Shown: piece by piece, positions 50,202 to 59,368 of the stretch
Layout of the letters: each line of letters starts with the position of its first letter
How positions within the stretch are numbered: position 1 is the stretch's first letter
Source: Phycisphaerales bacterium
Lineage (GTDB): Bacteria; Planctomycetota; Phycisphaerae; Phycisphaerales; UBA1924
Assembly (NCBI GenBank): GCA_017642965.1
Contig: JAEPOJ010000004.1
Location: 1 to 64,000 of the forward strand
DNA: 64,000 bases
Direction of reading: 5' to 3'
Program-made: the position numbers and the translations under genes
The notes under the pieces: generated by a model
Seen by the model: the letters and a program-made list of their open reading frames with translations, nothing else
Database searches by the model: none
Told to the model about the DNA's origin: nothing

Positions 50202-50399
50202 TTATGCCGGCGTGCTGAGGCGGCGCAGGTGGCGGTTGTACTCGATCACGCGGCGCACGATCTCCTTGGAAGCTTCGCGCACCACAAGGTGCTCACCGCT
50301 GACGAGGGTGATGATGGTGTCCGGGTTTTCCTCGATTGTCCGGATGAGTTCGGCGTTAAGCACGAACTGGCGGCCGTTCAACCGGGTCACACTGATCAT
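50202..50399 (-). CDS. flbD: FlbD-type small flagellar protein (swarming motility)
   Basis: 65 aa, a small protein common beside flgE/motA in Gram-positives and spirochaetes. ISVTRLNGRQFVLNAELI, then IEENPDTIITLVSGEHLVV fits the family pattern (I-x-V-T-x-L-N-G...T-L-x-x-G). Its molecular role is not well established; it is needed for motility in some species. Not the Caulobacter NtrC-like FlbD. ATG has GGAGC upstream. Confidence 0.85.
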   Translation of the reverse strand: MISVTRLNGRQFVLNAELIRTIEENPDTIITLVSGEHLVVREASKEIVRRVIEYNRHLRRLSTPA

Positions 50400-50433
50400 C
50401 GGGGAGCTCCAGCTTCACCTTCTATCTATCACA

Positions 50434-52179
50434 TTATCGGCCCAGCACCAGCAACTGCTGCATCAGTTCGTCAGCGGTCCTGATGACCCGGGACGATGCG
50501 GAGTAGCCGGTGGAAGTGAGGATCATATTGGTGAACTCCTCACCGAGATCCACGTTCGATTCTTCGAGCGCGCCGGAGACCAGCGATCCGATTCCCAGTG
50601 TACCGGGGGGAGCGACGGACGCCGGCCCGGAGTTGGGCCCGGTGGAGAAGAGGTTGCCGCCTTCATCGATAAGGCCTGCGGGGTTGGTGAAGTTCGCGAG
50701 CACGACCTGGCCCATGGTCTTGACGGCACCGTTGGAGAATCGCCCGAAGATGACGCCGTCTTCACCGGCCGCGAACGATTCCAGTGTGCCCGGGGGGAGC
50801 CCGTCGATCGTGAGGCCGATCATGCTCGATGGCGAAGCGGCGAGGGAGGTCGTGTTCCCGCTCTCCGAATCGAACTGCAGCGTCCAGCTGAGCAGCGGGT
50901 CGGCGCCCGTGTCGCTGCGATCGATGGTGAGTGAAATCTCGGCACTGTCGGGGTCGATCTGCCCGTTGTTGTCGAACTGCAGCGTGCCGGTCCCCAGCGC
51001 CATGCCCACGCCCGCGTCGTCCTCCGAATCGATGTAGTACCGCCAGACGGGGCCTGCGTCCGGAGTTGAATCGAGCACCATGGTCACGTTCGCGGTCACC
51101 TCGGCACCGAGCGAGTCGTACCCGACGATCGTGGTCCGCACGCTCTCGCCGTCCGCCGTTGCTGTTTTGTCGGTGGTGAACGGAGCCCCCAGAGAGCTGC
51201 CGTCCGTGTCGAGCAGTTCAAGGTCACCGTTCGCGATGGTCAGGTCGTTCACCTCGCCCGTGTTTCCAACGATCGTGATGATGCCCGTCGTGGCATCAAC
51301 GGTGACGCCGGGTGTGTTGCCGTCGGGGTTGGCGCTGCCGGTCGTCTGGATGCCCAGGCTTTGTGTCAGGAAATCCATGAAGTCCTGCACCGTCGTGGTG
51401 GCGGTGATGGTGAAATCCGAATCGGGCAGATCGGTCCCGCCTCGTGCGGCTCCGTTGGTGCCTCGCAAGCGTATGGTCTGGTCCGTCGCGAACGCGGGCG
51501 TGCCCGAGCCGGGGAGATCGGGGTCCTCGATGCTCGTCATGAGCGTGGTTGAGCCAATGAACGCGCCGCCGGTCGTGAGCAGTCCGCTTGTGGCTGATGC
51601 CATCAGATCGATGATCGAGCCCTGCGTCGGGATATCGCCGTCCTTATTGAGATTCCCAACGATTGCGATGTTGCTCGTCGCCTCGGCAATGGTCTGCTTG
51701 CCGACCGGGATGTTGATCGGGACCAGCTGCCCGGTCAGAATATTGAACTCGTCATCGACGGCGTACCCGAGCAGCTTCTCGCCGGTGACGGTGGCGAGGT
51801 TGTCATCCGAGTCCTGTCGGAACGTCCCCGCCCGTGTGTAGAACGTCGATCCACCCCGCTGAACGAGGAAGAAGCCCTGCCCGTCGACGGCCATGTCACG
51901 CAGATCACCAGTACCCGTGAAGCTGGAGGGCGCGAAGTTGCGCTGGATGCCCGCGATCCCGACGCCGTTGCCGATCTGCTTCGGGTTGACGCCGCCTCGG
52001 ATCTCGCTCGGGCTCGTTCCGAAGCCGAGGTTCTGGGAGAACAGCGACTCGAACATCATCCTCGAGCTCTTGAACGCCGTTGTGTTCACGTTCGCGACGT
52101 TGTTACCGATGACGTCGAGGCGAGCGGAGTGTGCGTTGAGTCCGGTCAGCCCGGTGAAGAGCGCGCTAGAGAGAGCCAT
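50434..52179 (-). CDS. flgE: Flagellar hook protein FlgE
   Basis: 581 aa. The N-terminal rod/hook motif is LFTGLTGLNAHSARLDVIGNN and VANVNTTAFKSSR. The C-terminal coiled-coil partner is ESNVDLGEEFTNMILTSTGY. It is longer than enteric FlgE (~400 aa) because of an enlarged variable centre (residues ~180-430, Thr/Gly/Asp-rich), the surface-exposed D2/D3 region. It is exported by the flagellar type III system and capped by FlgD. It lies 45 nt after the TIGR02530-like gene. Confidence 0.94.
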   Translation of the reverse strand: MALSSALFTGLTGLNAHSARLDVIGNNVANVNTTAFKSSRMMFESLFSQNLGFGTSPSEIRGGVNPKQIGNGVGIAGIQRNFAPSSFTGTGDLRDMAVDGQGFFLVQRGGSTFYTRAGTFRQDSDDNLATVTGEKLLGYAVDDEFNILTGQLVPINIPVGKQTIAEATSNIAIVGNLNKDGDIPTQGSIIDLMASATSGLLTTGGAFIGSTTLMTSIEDPDLPGSGTPAFATDQTIRLRGTNGAARGGTDLPDSDFTITATTTVQDFMDFLTQSLGIQTTGSANPDGNTPGVTVDATTGIITIVGNTGEVNDLTIANGDLELLDTDGSSLGAPFTTDKTATADGESVRTTIVGYDSLGAEVTANVTMVLDSTPDAGPVWRYYIDSEDDAGVGMALGTGTLQFDNNGQIDPDSAEISLTIDRSDTGADPLLSWTLQFDSESGNTTSLAASPSSMIGLTIDGLPPGTLESFAAGEDGVIFGRFSNGAVKTMGQVVLANFTNPAGLIDEGGNLFSTGPNSGPASVAPPGTLGIGSLVSGALEESNVDLGEEFTNMILTSTGYSASSRVIRTADELMQQLLVLGR

Positions 52180-52224
52180 ACAGAGTCCTTCCTCAAACCG
52201 GGTGAGGTATGAATCTACCCGGGA

Positions 52225-52728
52225 TCACGTTGTCTCTTGTGCGGATTCCTGAAGGGCAATCGTCCGCACCAGCGATGCGTTTCGCACACCGCGTGCCGGA
52301 TGGAATCCGTCCGAGATCATGGGTGTTTTTACGGTCTCCGGATCGCTGCTGACAGGCGATTGCGCGGCCACGAACGCATCGATCCCCTGGATGACATTGG
52401 TATTACTCAGCCGGGGGGCTTCTGTGACGACCCGATTGCGCACATCGACGCGCAGCGAATGCTCATCATGCAGGATCAGCGCGTGCTGGCTGCCCGCGGC
52501 CGCGGCGAGGTCGACCGCCCTGGCGATATGTTCCTGTTGGGTTTGATCGAACAACCCAGCCGCGCTGGGTGCGAACGTGACACCCAGCTCGGTTCGGGCA
52601 TGACCACTGATCGCCTCTCGAAGCAGACCCTGAAACCGGTCATGCGCTGCTGGCGCCACTTCTCCCAGATCAACCGGGCGGACACCGCTCCCCAGCGCGT
52701 TCAGGAGATGGATCTGGTTCGATTCCAT
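52225..52728 (-). CDS. Flagellar operon protein, TIGR02530-like
   Basis: 167 aa. The middle (residues ~48-112) fits the small flagellar operon protein family found between flgD and flgE in many Gram-positives: GVTFAPSAAGLFDQTQQ, ARAVDLAAAAGSQHALIL and VDVRNRVVTEA. The function of the family is not settled; hook assembly is inferred from its fixed position. The ~55 C-terminal residues are unconserved. ATG 52728 is 11 nt downstream of the flgD stop. Confidence 0.75.
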   Translation of the reverse strand: MESNQIHLLNALGSGVRPVDLGEVAPAAHDRFQGLLREAISGHARTELGVTFAPSAAGLFDQTQQEHIARAVDLAAAAGSQHALILHDEHSLRVDVRNRVVTEAPRLSNTNVIQGIDAFVAAQSPVSSDPETVKTPMISDGFHPARGVRNASLVRTIALQESAQETT

Positions 52729-52739
52729 AGCGGATTCAA

Positions 52740-53354
52740 TCAGACATCATTGGAAACGGTTTTCTGAATCGGCGTCGTCCCGTTGCCGCCGGGCACGCTG
52801 TCATGGTTCAGATCATCGGTGCTGAGATCGCCAATGTTCGGCGGAAGCGTTGTGTCGCCCCCACCGTTGTTGTTCCCGTTGTTGTCGTCATCGGTATCGT
52901 CATCGTCGTCATCGTTGTTGTTGTCATCATCGTTGTTGATGTCGTCGATCGGGCCGATGATCTCGGTGACGTTGCTGAAGAACATCTGCGAGCCGTCGAA
53001 GAGGTTCAGCACAGGACCGTCTTCGGTGTTGATCACCGAGATGACGAGATCCGCTACATTGCGGTTATCGACGGTCAGGCCAGACACGAGCGATCCGATG
53101 AGTGACGCCGCGGCCGCGAACTCGCTCTGGTTCACAAGGGACGAGAGCGAATCCACCATCTGCGTATCGGCTTCGATCGAACGCAGGGTCGAGAGCTGGT
53201 TGAGCATCGCGGAGGTGTCGTTGGGCTCCAGGGGATCCTGGTTCTGGAGTTCGGTAAAAATGATCTGGAGAAACTCCCCGCTCGTGAGGGCGCTGAAGGC
53301 GTCCGCCGAGTTGGTCTGGTTCGTCGATGATCCGAGGCCACTGATACTGCTCAT
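52740..53354 (-). CDS. flgD: Hook-capping protein FlgD, atypical C-terminus
   Basis: 204 aa. The N-terminal FlgD region is intact: FLQIIFTELQNQDPLEPND and MLNQLSTLRSIEAD, followed by the hydrophobic AAAASLIGSLVSGL and a beta segment up to about residue 132. Instead of the usual Fn3/tudor-like C-terminal domain there is a tract of Asp/Asn with a few Gly (residues ~136-164) and a short polar tail ending VSNDV. It is a scaffold at the hook tip in other bacteria; whether this form works the same way is open. Confidence 0.85.
   Translation of the reverse strand: MSSISGLGSSTNQTNSADAFSALTSGEFLQIIFTELQNQDPLEPNDTSAMLNQLSTLRSIEADTQMVDSLSSLVNQSEFAAAASLIGSLVSGLTVDNRNVADLVISVINTEDGPVLNLFDGSQMFFSNVTEIIGPIDDINNDDDNNNDDDDDDTDDDNNGNNNGGGDTTLPPNIGDLSTDDLNHDSVPGGNGTTPIQKTVSNDV
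52864..52948. repeat. Trinucleotide-type low-complexity tract in flgD
   Basis: Imperfect runs of GTT/GTC/ATC triplets on the plus strand (AAC/GAC/GAT on the coding strand) encoding the Asp/Asn tract. Such tracts can change length by slippage in steps that keep the frame. Confidence 0.7.
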
Positions 53355-53370
53355 GGTTCATTCCTTCCAA

Positions 53371-54894
53371 CTACGCGGTGGCATCGAGGCCCAGCTCGGT
53401 CCAGATCGTGTCTGCTGGCTCATTCAGTGGTTCATCGATCTCACCCTCGCCTTGCCCGGCGGAAACGGGTCTGTGCGGTCCTGGCGCGGTGTCCTCACGA
53501 TGCGCATCGCTCTGATGATCGAAATCAGATGCAGCCCCCTGCCCGTCACCGGGCGACTGCTGGAGCTCGATCTGGACGCGTTCGATATCGATGCCCTTGG
53601 CGCGGAGGAGCTGCGTGAGCTCTGCCGATCCGGAACGCAGGAGCTCGCTCGCCTCGCTGCTCTGCGTCGTCAGTCGAACCGAAAGCTGGTCACCCGTTCT
53701 CTTGATCTCAATCTTGAGCTCTCCCAGTCGCTCGGGCGTGAGCCGAAGGGTCATCTCGCCGCTCGCCGACCGCATGAGCGATGCAAGCCCGCGCTGGACC
53801 TGCGCGACGAGCTTGGACTGCATCGCCTGTTGCCCGTCACCCATGCGGCGAGGTGCTTGGTTACGCTGCGAAGTCGCCGTTTCGACCCCGTTCTGATTCC
53901 CCCCTGCCTCAGCTCCGCTGATGGCACGGCTTGTCAACGCCCCCTCGACCCGCGCATTGAGGTCGCCTCGTGTGATGACCGTGTGGGCATCGCTCCGGTG
54001 CGACTCAACGCCCTGCCTGAGCGGCTGTGTCATCGATGCCACCTCCGCACGAGCTGAGCGGCTCTGCTGCACTTCGACCCGCGCCTGCTCCGTGAGGATG
54101 TCCTTTGCCGGCTGCAGGTGTGCGCCTGGCACGCTCGGGGTACGCTTGGACTCTCCGCCCTGCTTGGCGGACTCGGGCGGAATGTCGCTGAGCGCGTCGC
54201 CCGGGTTGCGAGCAGCGTCCGCATGAGCGTGCTCCCTGCTTGTGACGCTCGGCTGGACCTGATCGGGTGATCGCTGCGGGCGCTGGCCATGGTTCTGGAC
54301 ACCAGCGCCGTCCTGCGATTCACCCAGTCGGGTCTGCACCGCGACAGAGGTCAGATCTGGCGAAGCGTCCGCGCGGATCGCCTTCACATACCCGCGGATG
54401 CTCAGCTTCGCTTGGTCGCTCTTGTTCTGGAGCGGATCCAGCCCCGCCTCACTCTGGATCGATACGCTCTTTGCCTGCCCCTCGCTCTGAGCAGTGCCTT
54501 GCGCGACGCTCTTACCCAGCTGCGCGTTGCCATCCTGAGCCGTAGCGATACCTGCATGCTCTGATGTCTGCGCATTATCGCCGCTGGTTGCCTTTGTGTG
54601 CGTGTCTGCCTCCGTTTTATCCTGAGCGCCGGGCTCATCGTCGCTGTTCGACGCAGCCGTCGCAGCCGCCTGGTCCGTGTCGTCGGATGTGCCTTCGGCC
54701 TCGTCGCTCGCGGCTGATTCGCTCCGTTCCTGCCCCTTGTCGACCAGCGTCGACGGCTCATCCTGATCGAATGCCTGCAGAACTTGCGCGAAACCCGGCG
54801 CAGCGGCTGCGCCGCCAGGACGCAGTATCGACGCATTTGGTTTCTGCGTTGTTGGATCGGATGTTGAAAAAAGCGTGCTGCTGAGTGTGCTCAT
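53371..54894 (-). CDS. fliK: Flagellar hook-length control protein FliK
   Basis: 507 aa. The first ~370 residues are polar, Ala/Ser/Gln/Glu-rich and low-complexity, the expected tape-measure region. The C-terminal FliK_C domain is clear: MTLRLTPERLGELKIEIKRT, then LSVRLTTQSSEASELLRSGS and LTQLLRAKGIDIERVQIEL. It is exported during hook growth and triggers the FlhB substrate switch. The ATG overlaps the stop of the MotE-like gene by 4 nt, and flgD starts 16 nt downstream. Confidence 0.9.
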   Translation of the reverse strand: MSTLSSTLFSTSDPTTQKPNASILRPGGAAAAPGFAQVLQAFDQDEPSTLVDKGQERSESAASDEAEGTSDDTDQAAATAASNSDDEPGAQDKTEADTHTKATSGDNAQTSEHAGIATAQDGNAQLGKSVAQGTAQSEGQAKSVSIQSEAGLDPLQNKSDQAKLSIRGYVKAIRADASPDLTSVAVQTRLGESQDGAGVQNHGQRPQRSPDQVQPSVTSREHAHADAARNPGDALSDIPPESAKQGGESKRTPSVPGAHLQPAKDILTEQARVEVQQSRSARAEVASMTQPLRQGVESHRSDAHTVITRGDLNARVEGALTSRAISGAEAGGNQNGVETATSQRNQAPRRMGDGQQAMQSKLVAQVQRGLASLMRSASGEMTLRLTPERLGELKIEIKRTGDQLSVRLTTQSSEASELLRSGSAELTQLLRAKGIDIERVQIELQQSPGDGQGAASDFDHQSDAHREDTAPGPHRPVSAGQGEGEIDEPLNEPADTIWTELGLDATA

Positions 54895-55609
54895 GGTGTT
54901 GTTCCGTCGGCGGTCGTGGTCTCTAAGCCACGCAGCCGAACGGATTCGAGCAAATCTGCTGCCAACTGTTCCTCGCCCGCGTTGAGGAACTCCGTGAGGA
55001 TCGCGGTCCGAGCGCGCTCGTCCATGGCGCTGAGGTACGAGACCACCTCCTCGTACTTGCCCTCACGCGGATCAAGCAGCTCGTTGTCTCGCCCGAGCAG
55101 CTGGGAAAGCACGGTCATGGCGTCCGGGGGATCCATGGTCACGAGTGTTGCGAGGGCTTTCTTGAACTGCTTGCCACCCTCGAGCTCCATGAGGCGGGCT
55201 CGCATGGCCGCAAACTCGGCTTTTTCCTGTTCCAGCTCGTCACGATCCTCTGCCAGTCCTGCGCGTTCCTGACGCAGGATGGCCTGCAGGTCCTCGACCT
55301 CACGCTTCATGCGCTCCAGGCGAGCCATATCCACCTGTGTGAGCTCAACGCGGACCAGGTTGCGTTCATCGCTGTTGAGCGCCAGTTCGGGCAGCGGCTT
55401 GGGCTTGGCGGCCTCTGCCTCGGCGGCCGCCTTGTCCTCGGCGTTCTGGCGTGCCTGCTCGATCGCAACCGGCTCCTCGAAGAGCTGTGTCAGTTCCAGC
55501 ACGCGTTCTTTGTCACACGACCCGAGCTGAACAACCATCCGATGCCAGCGAGCATGGCGATCAGGTTGAGGACCAGGATGAACAGGATGGCTTTCTTCAT
55601 GTTCTTCAT
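54891..55609 (-). CDS. MotE-like (MgtE-N-related) coiled-coil membrane protein, frameshifted
   Basis: Reading from ATG 55609, which overlaps the fliJ stop in the usual ATGA fashion, the product begins with a membrane helix (AILFILVLNLIAMLAGIGWLF) then SSGRV, and this frame stops at 55490. The rest of the family sequence, DKERVLELTQLFEEP, a coiled coil (~residues 60-130) and a C-terminal MotE/MgtE-N-like domain (FKKALATLVTMDPPDAMTVL to VVSYLSAMDERAR), continues in the -1 frame. One extra base near 55514 (GTGGAC for GTGAC) would restore SSGRVDKERV. It is either inactivated, misread or a sequencing error. Such proteins chaperone MotC/FliK-linked steps in some bacteria; here the role is unknown. 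Confidence 0.7.
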
Positions 55610-56067
55610 GCGACATTTCCTCTACCGCGTGCGTGACGCATGACGCTGATTTCGTCGAGTTCGTGTGTCTCCCGCCGGTCGAGTTCCTTCTCAAACGCCC
55701 TGCGTTGTTGGTCTCGGAGCATCTCGACGGCTTTCCTTTTCGCAGAGCACTGGGCGAGCTCGGCCCTGGCCGCTTCGAGCTTTTTGAAGACCCCGGCGAG
55801 TTCCAGGACCGCTCGCTGGGCATCAAAGTTGTGCCTCAGCGATGCACCCGCCTGCATTTTGACCGCTTGCACATCAACCCGCCTGCCGACGCCGAGTGCC
55901 TCGGAGAGCTCGCGCCGTTCATCGCTCATCATCTGCTGGCACCCACGGATACGCGATTCCAATGCCAAACGCTCCCGCTCGAGCTCGGAAACCACGAGCA
56001 TCTGCTCGCGCTCTTCACGGGCACGCTGATCGAGAACCGGCTGGAGTTTGAAGACAAATCGTGGCAT
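55606..56067 (-). CDS. fliJ: Flagellar export chaperone FliJ
   Basis: 153 aa, almost entirely helical coiled coil (FKLQPVLDQRAREEREQM, LAGVFKKLEAARAELAQC). The N-terminal F-K-L-x-P-V-L-x-x-R motif is the FliJ signature. It acts as the stalk in the FliI hexamer and escorts substrates to FlhA. It starts 29 nt after fliI and ends in a 4-nt overlap with the MotE-like gene. Confidence 0.88.
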   Translation of the reverse strand: MPRFVFKLQPVLDQRAREEREQMLVVSELERERLALESRIRGCQQMMSDERRELSEALGVGRRVDVQAVKMQAGASLRHNFDAQRAVLELAGVFKKLEAARAELAQCSAKRKAVEMLRDQQRRAFEKELDRRETHELDEISVMRHARGRGNVA

Positions 56068-56096
56068 GCTGCGTGATCACTTCCCCTGAACAGGTG

Positions 56097-57494
56097 TCAA
56101 CGACGCGCGTTCTGTTGCATCTGCTGCTGAGATCCCGCGAGCACCTTGCGCTGCTGGATCATCTCCCCGGCCTGGAGCGCGAGCTTGACCATCAGCCCCT
56201 TGGCCTGATCGAAGTTGCCCTGTTCATTCGTTCCCTGCTCGAGCAGTTCGTTGATCGGGTCCATCAGATCGATCGCGGTATCCGCGACAGGGCTGGAACC
56301 GGGCGCGTAGGCCCCGATCTGGAGCAGGTCCTCGATCTCTCGGTACTCCGCGATGAGCTTGGTCATCTGCATGCGAGCTGCGAGCTGCGCGTTGTCGGAC
56401 ACATCGCTCGTCACGCGTGAGACCGAATCGAGCACATCGATCGCGGGGAAGTGCCCCTTGTGCGCAAGCGATCGCGACAGCACGATGTGACCGTCGAGGA
56501 TGCCCCTGGCAGCGTCGGCGATCGGCTCGCTCATATCGTCGCCCTCGACGAGGATCGTGTAGAGACCGGTGATGGAACCGGTCCTTCCCTCTCCGAGGTT
56601 CACCCGACCCGCCCGCTCGAGCAGGGTCGCGAGCATCGAGAACACAGACGGCGTGTAGCCCTTGGTTGCGGGCGGCTCCCCCACACTCAGCCCCACCTGA
56701 CGCTGAGCGTGCGCGAAGCGGGTCACCGAGTCCATCATGAGCATCACGTCCTTGCCACGATCACGGAAGTACTCGGCCGCGGTCGTTGCCAGCTTCGCGG
56801 CTCGGACCCGCAGCAGCGGCGACTCATCGCTGGTCGCCACGACCACAAGCGACCGCGCCAGCCCCTCGGGACCGAGTGCGTGATGGATGAAATCCAGCAC
56901 CTCTCGTCCACGCTCGCCGATCAACGCGATGACGTTGACGTCCGCCTCGGTGTTGCGGGCGATCTGCCCCAGCAGCGTCGATTTGCCCACACCGGGGCCA
57001 GCGAAGATGCCCATCCTTTGCCCGCGTCCCATGGGGGTCATGAGATCGATCGCACGGACCCCGGTCCGCAATGCCTCGTCGATCCGCCTGCGCCGCATCG
57101 GGCCGATGGGCACCGGGTTGATGGCGCAGTTCACGCACTCGCCGATGGGACCGAGATCATCGATCGGATCACCGAGGCCGTTCACGACGCGCCCGAGCAT
57201 GCGATGCGAGATCGGCGCCGCCTGGAACACCTGATCGAGGCGGACGACCGCACCTGGAACGATCCCCGTCGTGTCCGCGAGCAGCATGATGATGGTGTGT
57301 CGCCCCTCGAAGCCGACCACTTCGCCGGTCACGACTCCACCTGGCACGGGCGCTTCGATCTGTACCAGCGAGCCGATCGGAACCGGGAGGTCTGTCGCCA
57401 GGAGTGTGAGCCCACGCACGCTCGCCACCCGCCCGGAGATCCCCCGGGTCTCGAGCTGATCGAGGGTGCTGAGTTCGGAAGAGAAGATACTCAA
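56097..57494 (-). CDS. fliI: Flagellar export ATPase FliI
   Basis: 465 aa, homologue of F1-beta. Walker A GIFAGPGVGKSTLLGQIA, Walker B MLMMDSVTRFAHAQRQVGL, with the catalytic Glu in the IGERGREV segment, and GEPPATKGYTPSVF. The N-terminal barrel and a C-terminal bundle (LLQIGAYAPGSSPVADTAIDL) are complete. It energises unfolding and initial docking of substrates. The start overlaps the fliH stop by 4 nt. Confidence 0.95.
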   Translation of the reverse strand: MSIFSSELSTLDQLETRGISGRVASVRGLTLLATDLPVPIGSLVQIEAPVPGGVVTGEVVGFEGRHTIIMLLADTTGIVPGAVVRLDQVFQAAPISHRMLGRVVNGLGDPIDDLGPIGECVNCAINPVPIGPMRRRRIDEALRTGVRAIDLMTPMGRGQRMGIFAGPGVGKSTLLGQIARNTEADVNVIALIGERGREVLDFIHHALGPEGLARSLVVVATSDESPLLRVRAAKLATTAAEYFRDRGKDVMLMMDSVTRFAHAQRQVGLSVGEPPATKGYTPSVFSMLATLLERAGRVNLGEGRTGSITGLYTILVEGDDMSEPIADAARGILDGHIVLSRSLAHKGHFPAIDVLDSVSRVTSDVSDNAQLAARMQMTKLIAEYREIEDLLQIGAYAPGSSPVADTAIDLMDPINELLEQGTNEQGNFDQAKGLMVKLALQAGEMIQQRKVLAGSQQQMQQNARR

Positions 57495-58273
57495 GCGGCG
57501 TCTTCCTGCTGGGCAGACGAATCATCATCGTGCGCCTCATCTACCGGCAGCCCAAGGACCTGCCCACGATTCTGTCCCTTCGGGAGCAGCGCATCGATGA
57601 TCCGGTTGAGTTGCGTGCTCACGGACGCGTCGAGCCGCCCGCCGCCGGGTGTCTTGGCGACGCACGAACCACGCGGAAGCGAGGGGTCGGTGGTGATCTG
57701 GGCGTGCTCGCAGTGTGCGAAGCGTTCGATCAGTGATGGGAGTTCCTTCCTGGCGAGTTCGGCATCGTCGGGATGGACCGCGATGACCAAACGAGTCGGC
57801 TCGGTCACGGCGGAGAGGACAGACTCGATCTCGGTGGTCACGATGCTCGGGTCCAGCTCGATCGTGCGCCGCACGACACGTGACGCGATCGCTGCGGCGA
57901 GTTCGACAACCTGAACACGTGACGACTCGAGCATCTCGTCGCGTCGCTGCTCAAAGACACCGAGCTGATCGCCCCACATGGCAATCAGCTGCTCGAGGAC
58001 CTCGGCGTGCTCCTGCCTAGCCTGCTCAATGCCTTCCTGTCGCCCCTTCTCAAACCCCTCCTGGTAGCCGGCGTCATGACCCTCCGCGTGCCCCTGCTCG
58101 CTGGCGGAGCCGATCAGGCGATCCCTTTCCTGCTTGGCATCGCGGACGATCTCGAACGCCTTCTTGTTCGCGGATTCGATGAGCAGCTTGCCCCGTTTTT
58201 CGAGATCCCCCAGGTCCATGACGTACGCATCGCGCGTGAATCGTTCGAGATCGGCGCGTTTGATCATGCCCAT
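57491..58273 (-). CDS. fliH: Flagellar export stator FliH
   Basis: 260 aa. After an N-terminal helical part come several GxxxG steps (GHAEGHDAGYQEGFEKG), the hallmark of the FliH helix that packs as a dimer stalk. The C-terminal V/A-ATPase E-subunit-like domain follows (AAAIASRVVRRTIELD, LVIAVHPDDAEL, GSCVAKTPGGGRLDASV). The tail is acidic. FliH links FliI to FliN in the C ring. It overlaps fliI by 4 nt and follows fliG by 36 nt. Confidence 0.92.
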   Translation of the reverse strand: MGMIKRADLERFTRDAYVMDLGDLEKRGKLLIESANKKAFEIVRDAKQERDRLIGSASEQGHAEGHDAGYQEGFEKGRQEGIEQARQEHAEVLEQLIAMWGDQLGVFEQRRDEMLESSRVQVVELAAAIASRVVRRTIELDPSIVTTEIESVLSAVTEPTRLVIAVHPDDAELARKELPSLIERFAHCEHAQITTDPSLPRGSCVAKTPGGGRLDASVSTQLNRIIDALLPKGQNRGQVLGLPVDEAHDDDSSAQQEDAA

Positions 58274-58309
58274 GACAAAGCTCCCCGCTGCGAAACGCCC
58301 TGCGGTCGG

Positions 58310-59350
58310 TTAAACAATCATCTCCGAATCGCCGCCGCGGCCCTCGATCATCAGATCGCCGGATTCTTCCAGACGCCTGACAATGTCCACAATCCGCTGC
58401 TGCGTCGACTCTACGTCGGAGACGCGGACCGGGCCCATGAACTCCATGTCCTCCTTGACCATCTGGGCGGCACGCTCCGACATGTTGGAGAAGATCTTCT
58501 CCTTGAGCTGCTCGCTCGCGGTCTTGAGCGCCAGCGAGAGCTCGTCGTTCTCGACCTCCTTGAGGACGGCCTGGATGCCCTTGTCGTTGACGAGCTTGAT
58601 GTCTTCGAACACGAACATGAGGCGCCGGATCTCTTCGACCAGGTCCGGGTCGTCGGCCTCGAGCCCCTCCATGATCGTCTTCTCGGTCGCCCGATCGGTA
58701 AGGTTGAGGATCTCGGACACGGTCGGCACGCCGCCCGCTTTCTCCATGCTCTGCATGAGCATGTTGCTCAGGCGCGACTCGAGCCCACGCTCGACCTCCC
58801 GGATGACCTCCGGGTTCGTCTGCTCCATGTTCGCGATGCGTTTGATCACCTCGAGCTGCTTCTCCATCGCGAGCCCGCCGAGGATCTCGGAGGCCTTGTG
58901 GTGCGAGAGGTGGCACAGGATCAACGCGATGGTCTGCGGGTGCTCGTCCTGAATAAAGGTCAGCAGGTTGTCGCTCTCGGCCCGCTGGAGGAAGCTGAAC
59001 GGGGTCTTCTGCACCTGCGTCTGGATCTGCGCGAGCATCCGTTGGGCGATCGTCGGGTCCAGCGAGTTCTGGAGCACCATCTTGGCGTAGGCGAGCGACC
59101 CCTCATTGGCGTATTGCGATGCGATCGAGATGCTGTAAAACTCTTCGACGACCTCGTTCTGAACGCGGTCAGGAACCCGCCCCAGACTCGCGAGCGAGCG
59201 TGTCACTTCCTCGACACGCTCCTGCGGGAGATGCTTGAGCAGACCGGAAGCAGCATCTGGACCGATGGCCAGGAGCAGGATCGCGGCCTTGTCGACGCCG
59301 CTGATCTCCGAAAGGTCTTCAGGGAATGGTTCGTTTGGTCTTCGTGCCAC
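58310..59350 (-). CDS. fliG: Flagellar rotor/switch protein FliG
   Basis: 346 aa. N domain with ISGVDKAAILLLAIG, middle ARM motif TIALILCHLSHHKASEILGGL, and the C domain containing the torque helix with alternating charges (KTASEQLKEKIFSNMSERAA, then MVKEDMEFMGPVRVSDVE). The EHPQ motif (QDEHPQTIALIL) is intact. It is the rotor partner of MotA. It lies 18 nt after fliF. Confidence 0.95.
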   Translation of the reverse strand: MARRPNEPFPEDLSEISGVDKAAILLLAIGPDAASGLLKHLPQERVEEVTRSLASLGRVPDRVQNEVVEEFYSISIASQYANEGSLAYAKMVLQNSLDPTIAQRMLAQIQTQVQKTPFSFLQRAESDNLLTFIQDEHPQTIALILCHLSHHKASEILGGLAMEKQLEVIKRIANMEQTNPEVIREVERGLESRLSNMLMQSMEKAGGVPTVSEILNLTDRATEKTIMEGLEADDPDLVEEIRRLMFVFEDIKLVNDKGIQAVLKEVENDELSLALKTASEQLKEKIFSNMSERAAQMVKEDMEFMGPVRVSDVESTQQRIVDIVRRLEESGDLMIEGRGGDSEMIV

Positions 59351-59368
59351 CGGCGCCTCACTCCTGCA

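Noticed and set aside
52864-52948. CRISPR-like or tandem-repeat array
   Set aside because: Triplet low complexity within a coding frame, no repeat-spacer structure.
55505-55517. Programmed -1 frameshift site in the MotE-like gene
   Set aside because: The local sequence (GTGACAAAGAAC) has no canonical X-XXY-YYZ slippery heptamer and I see no strong downstream stem, so recoding is less likely than an indel or sequencing error.
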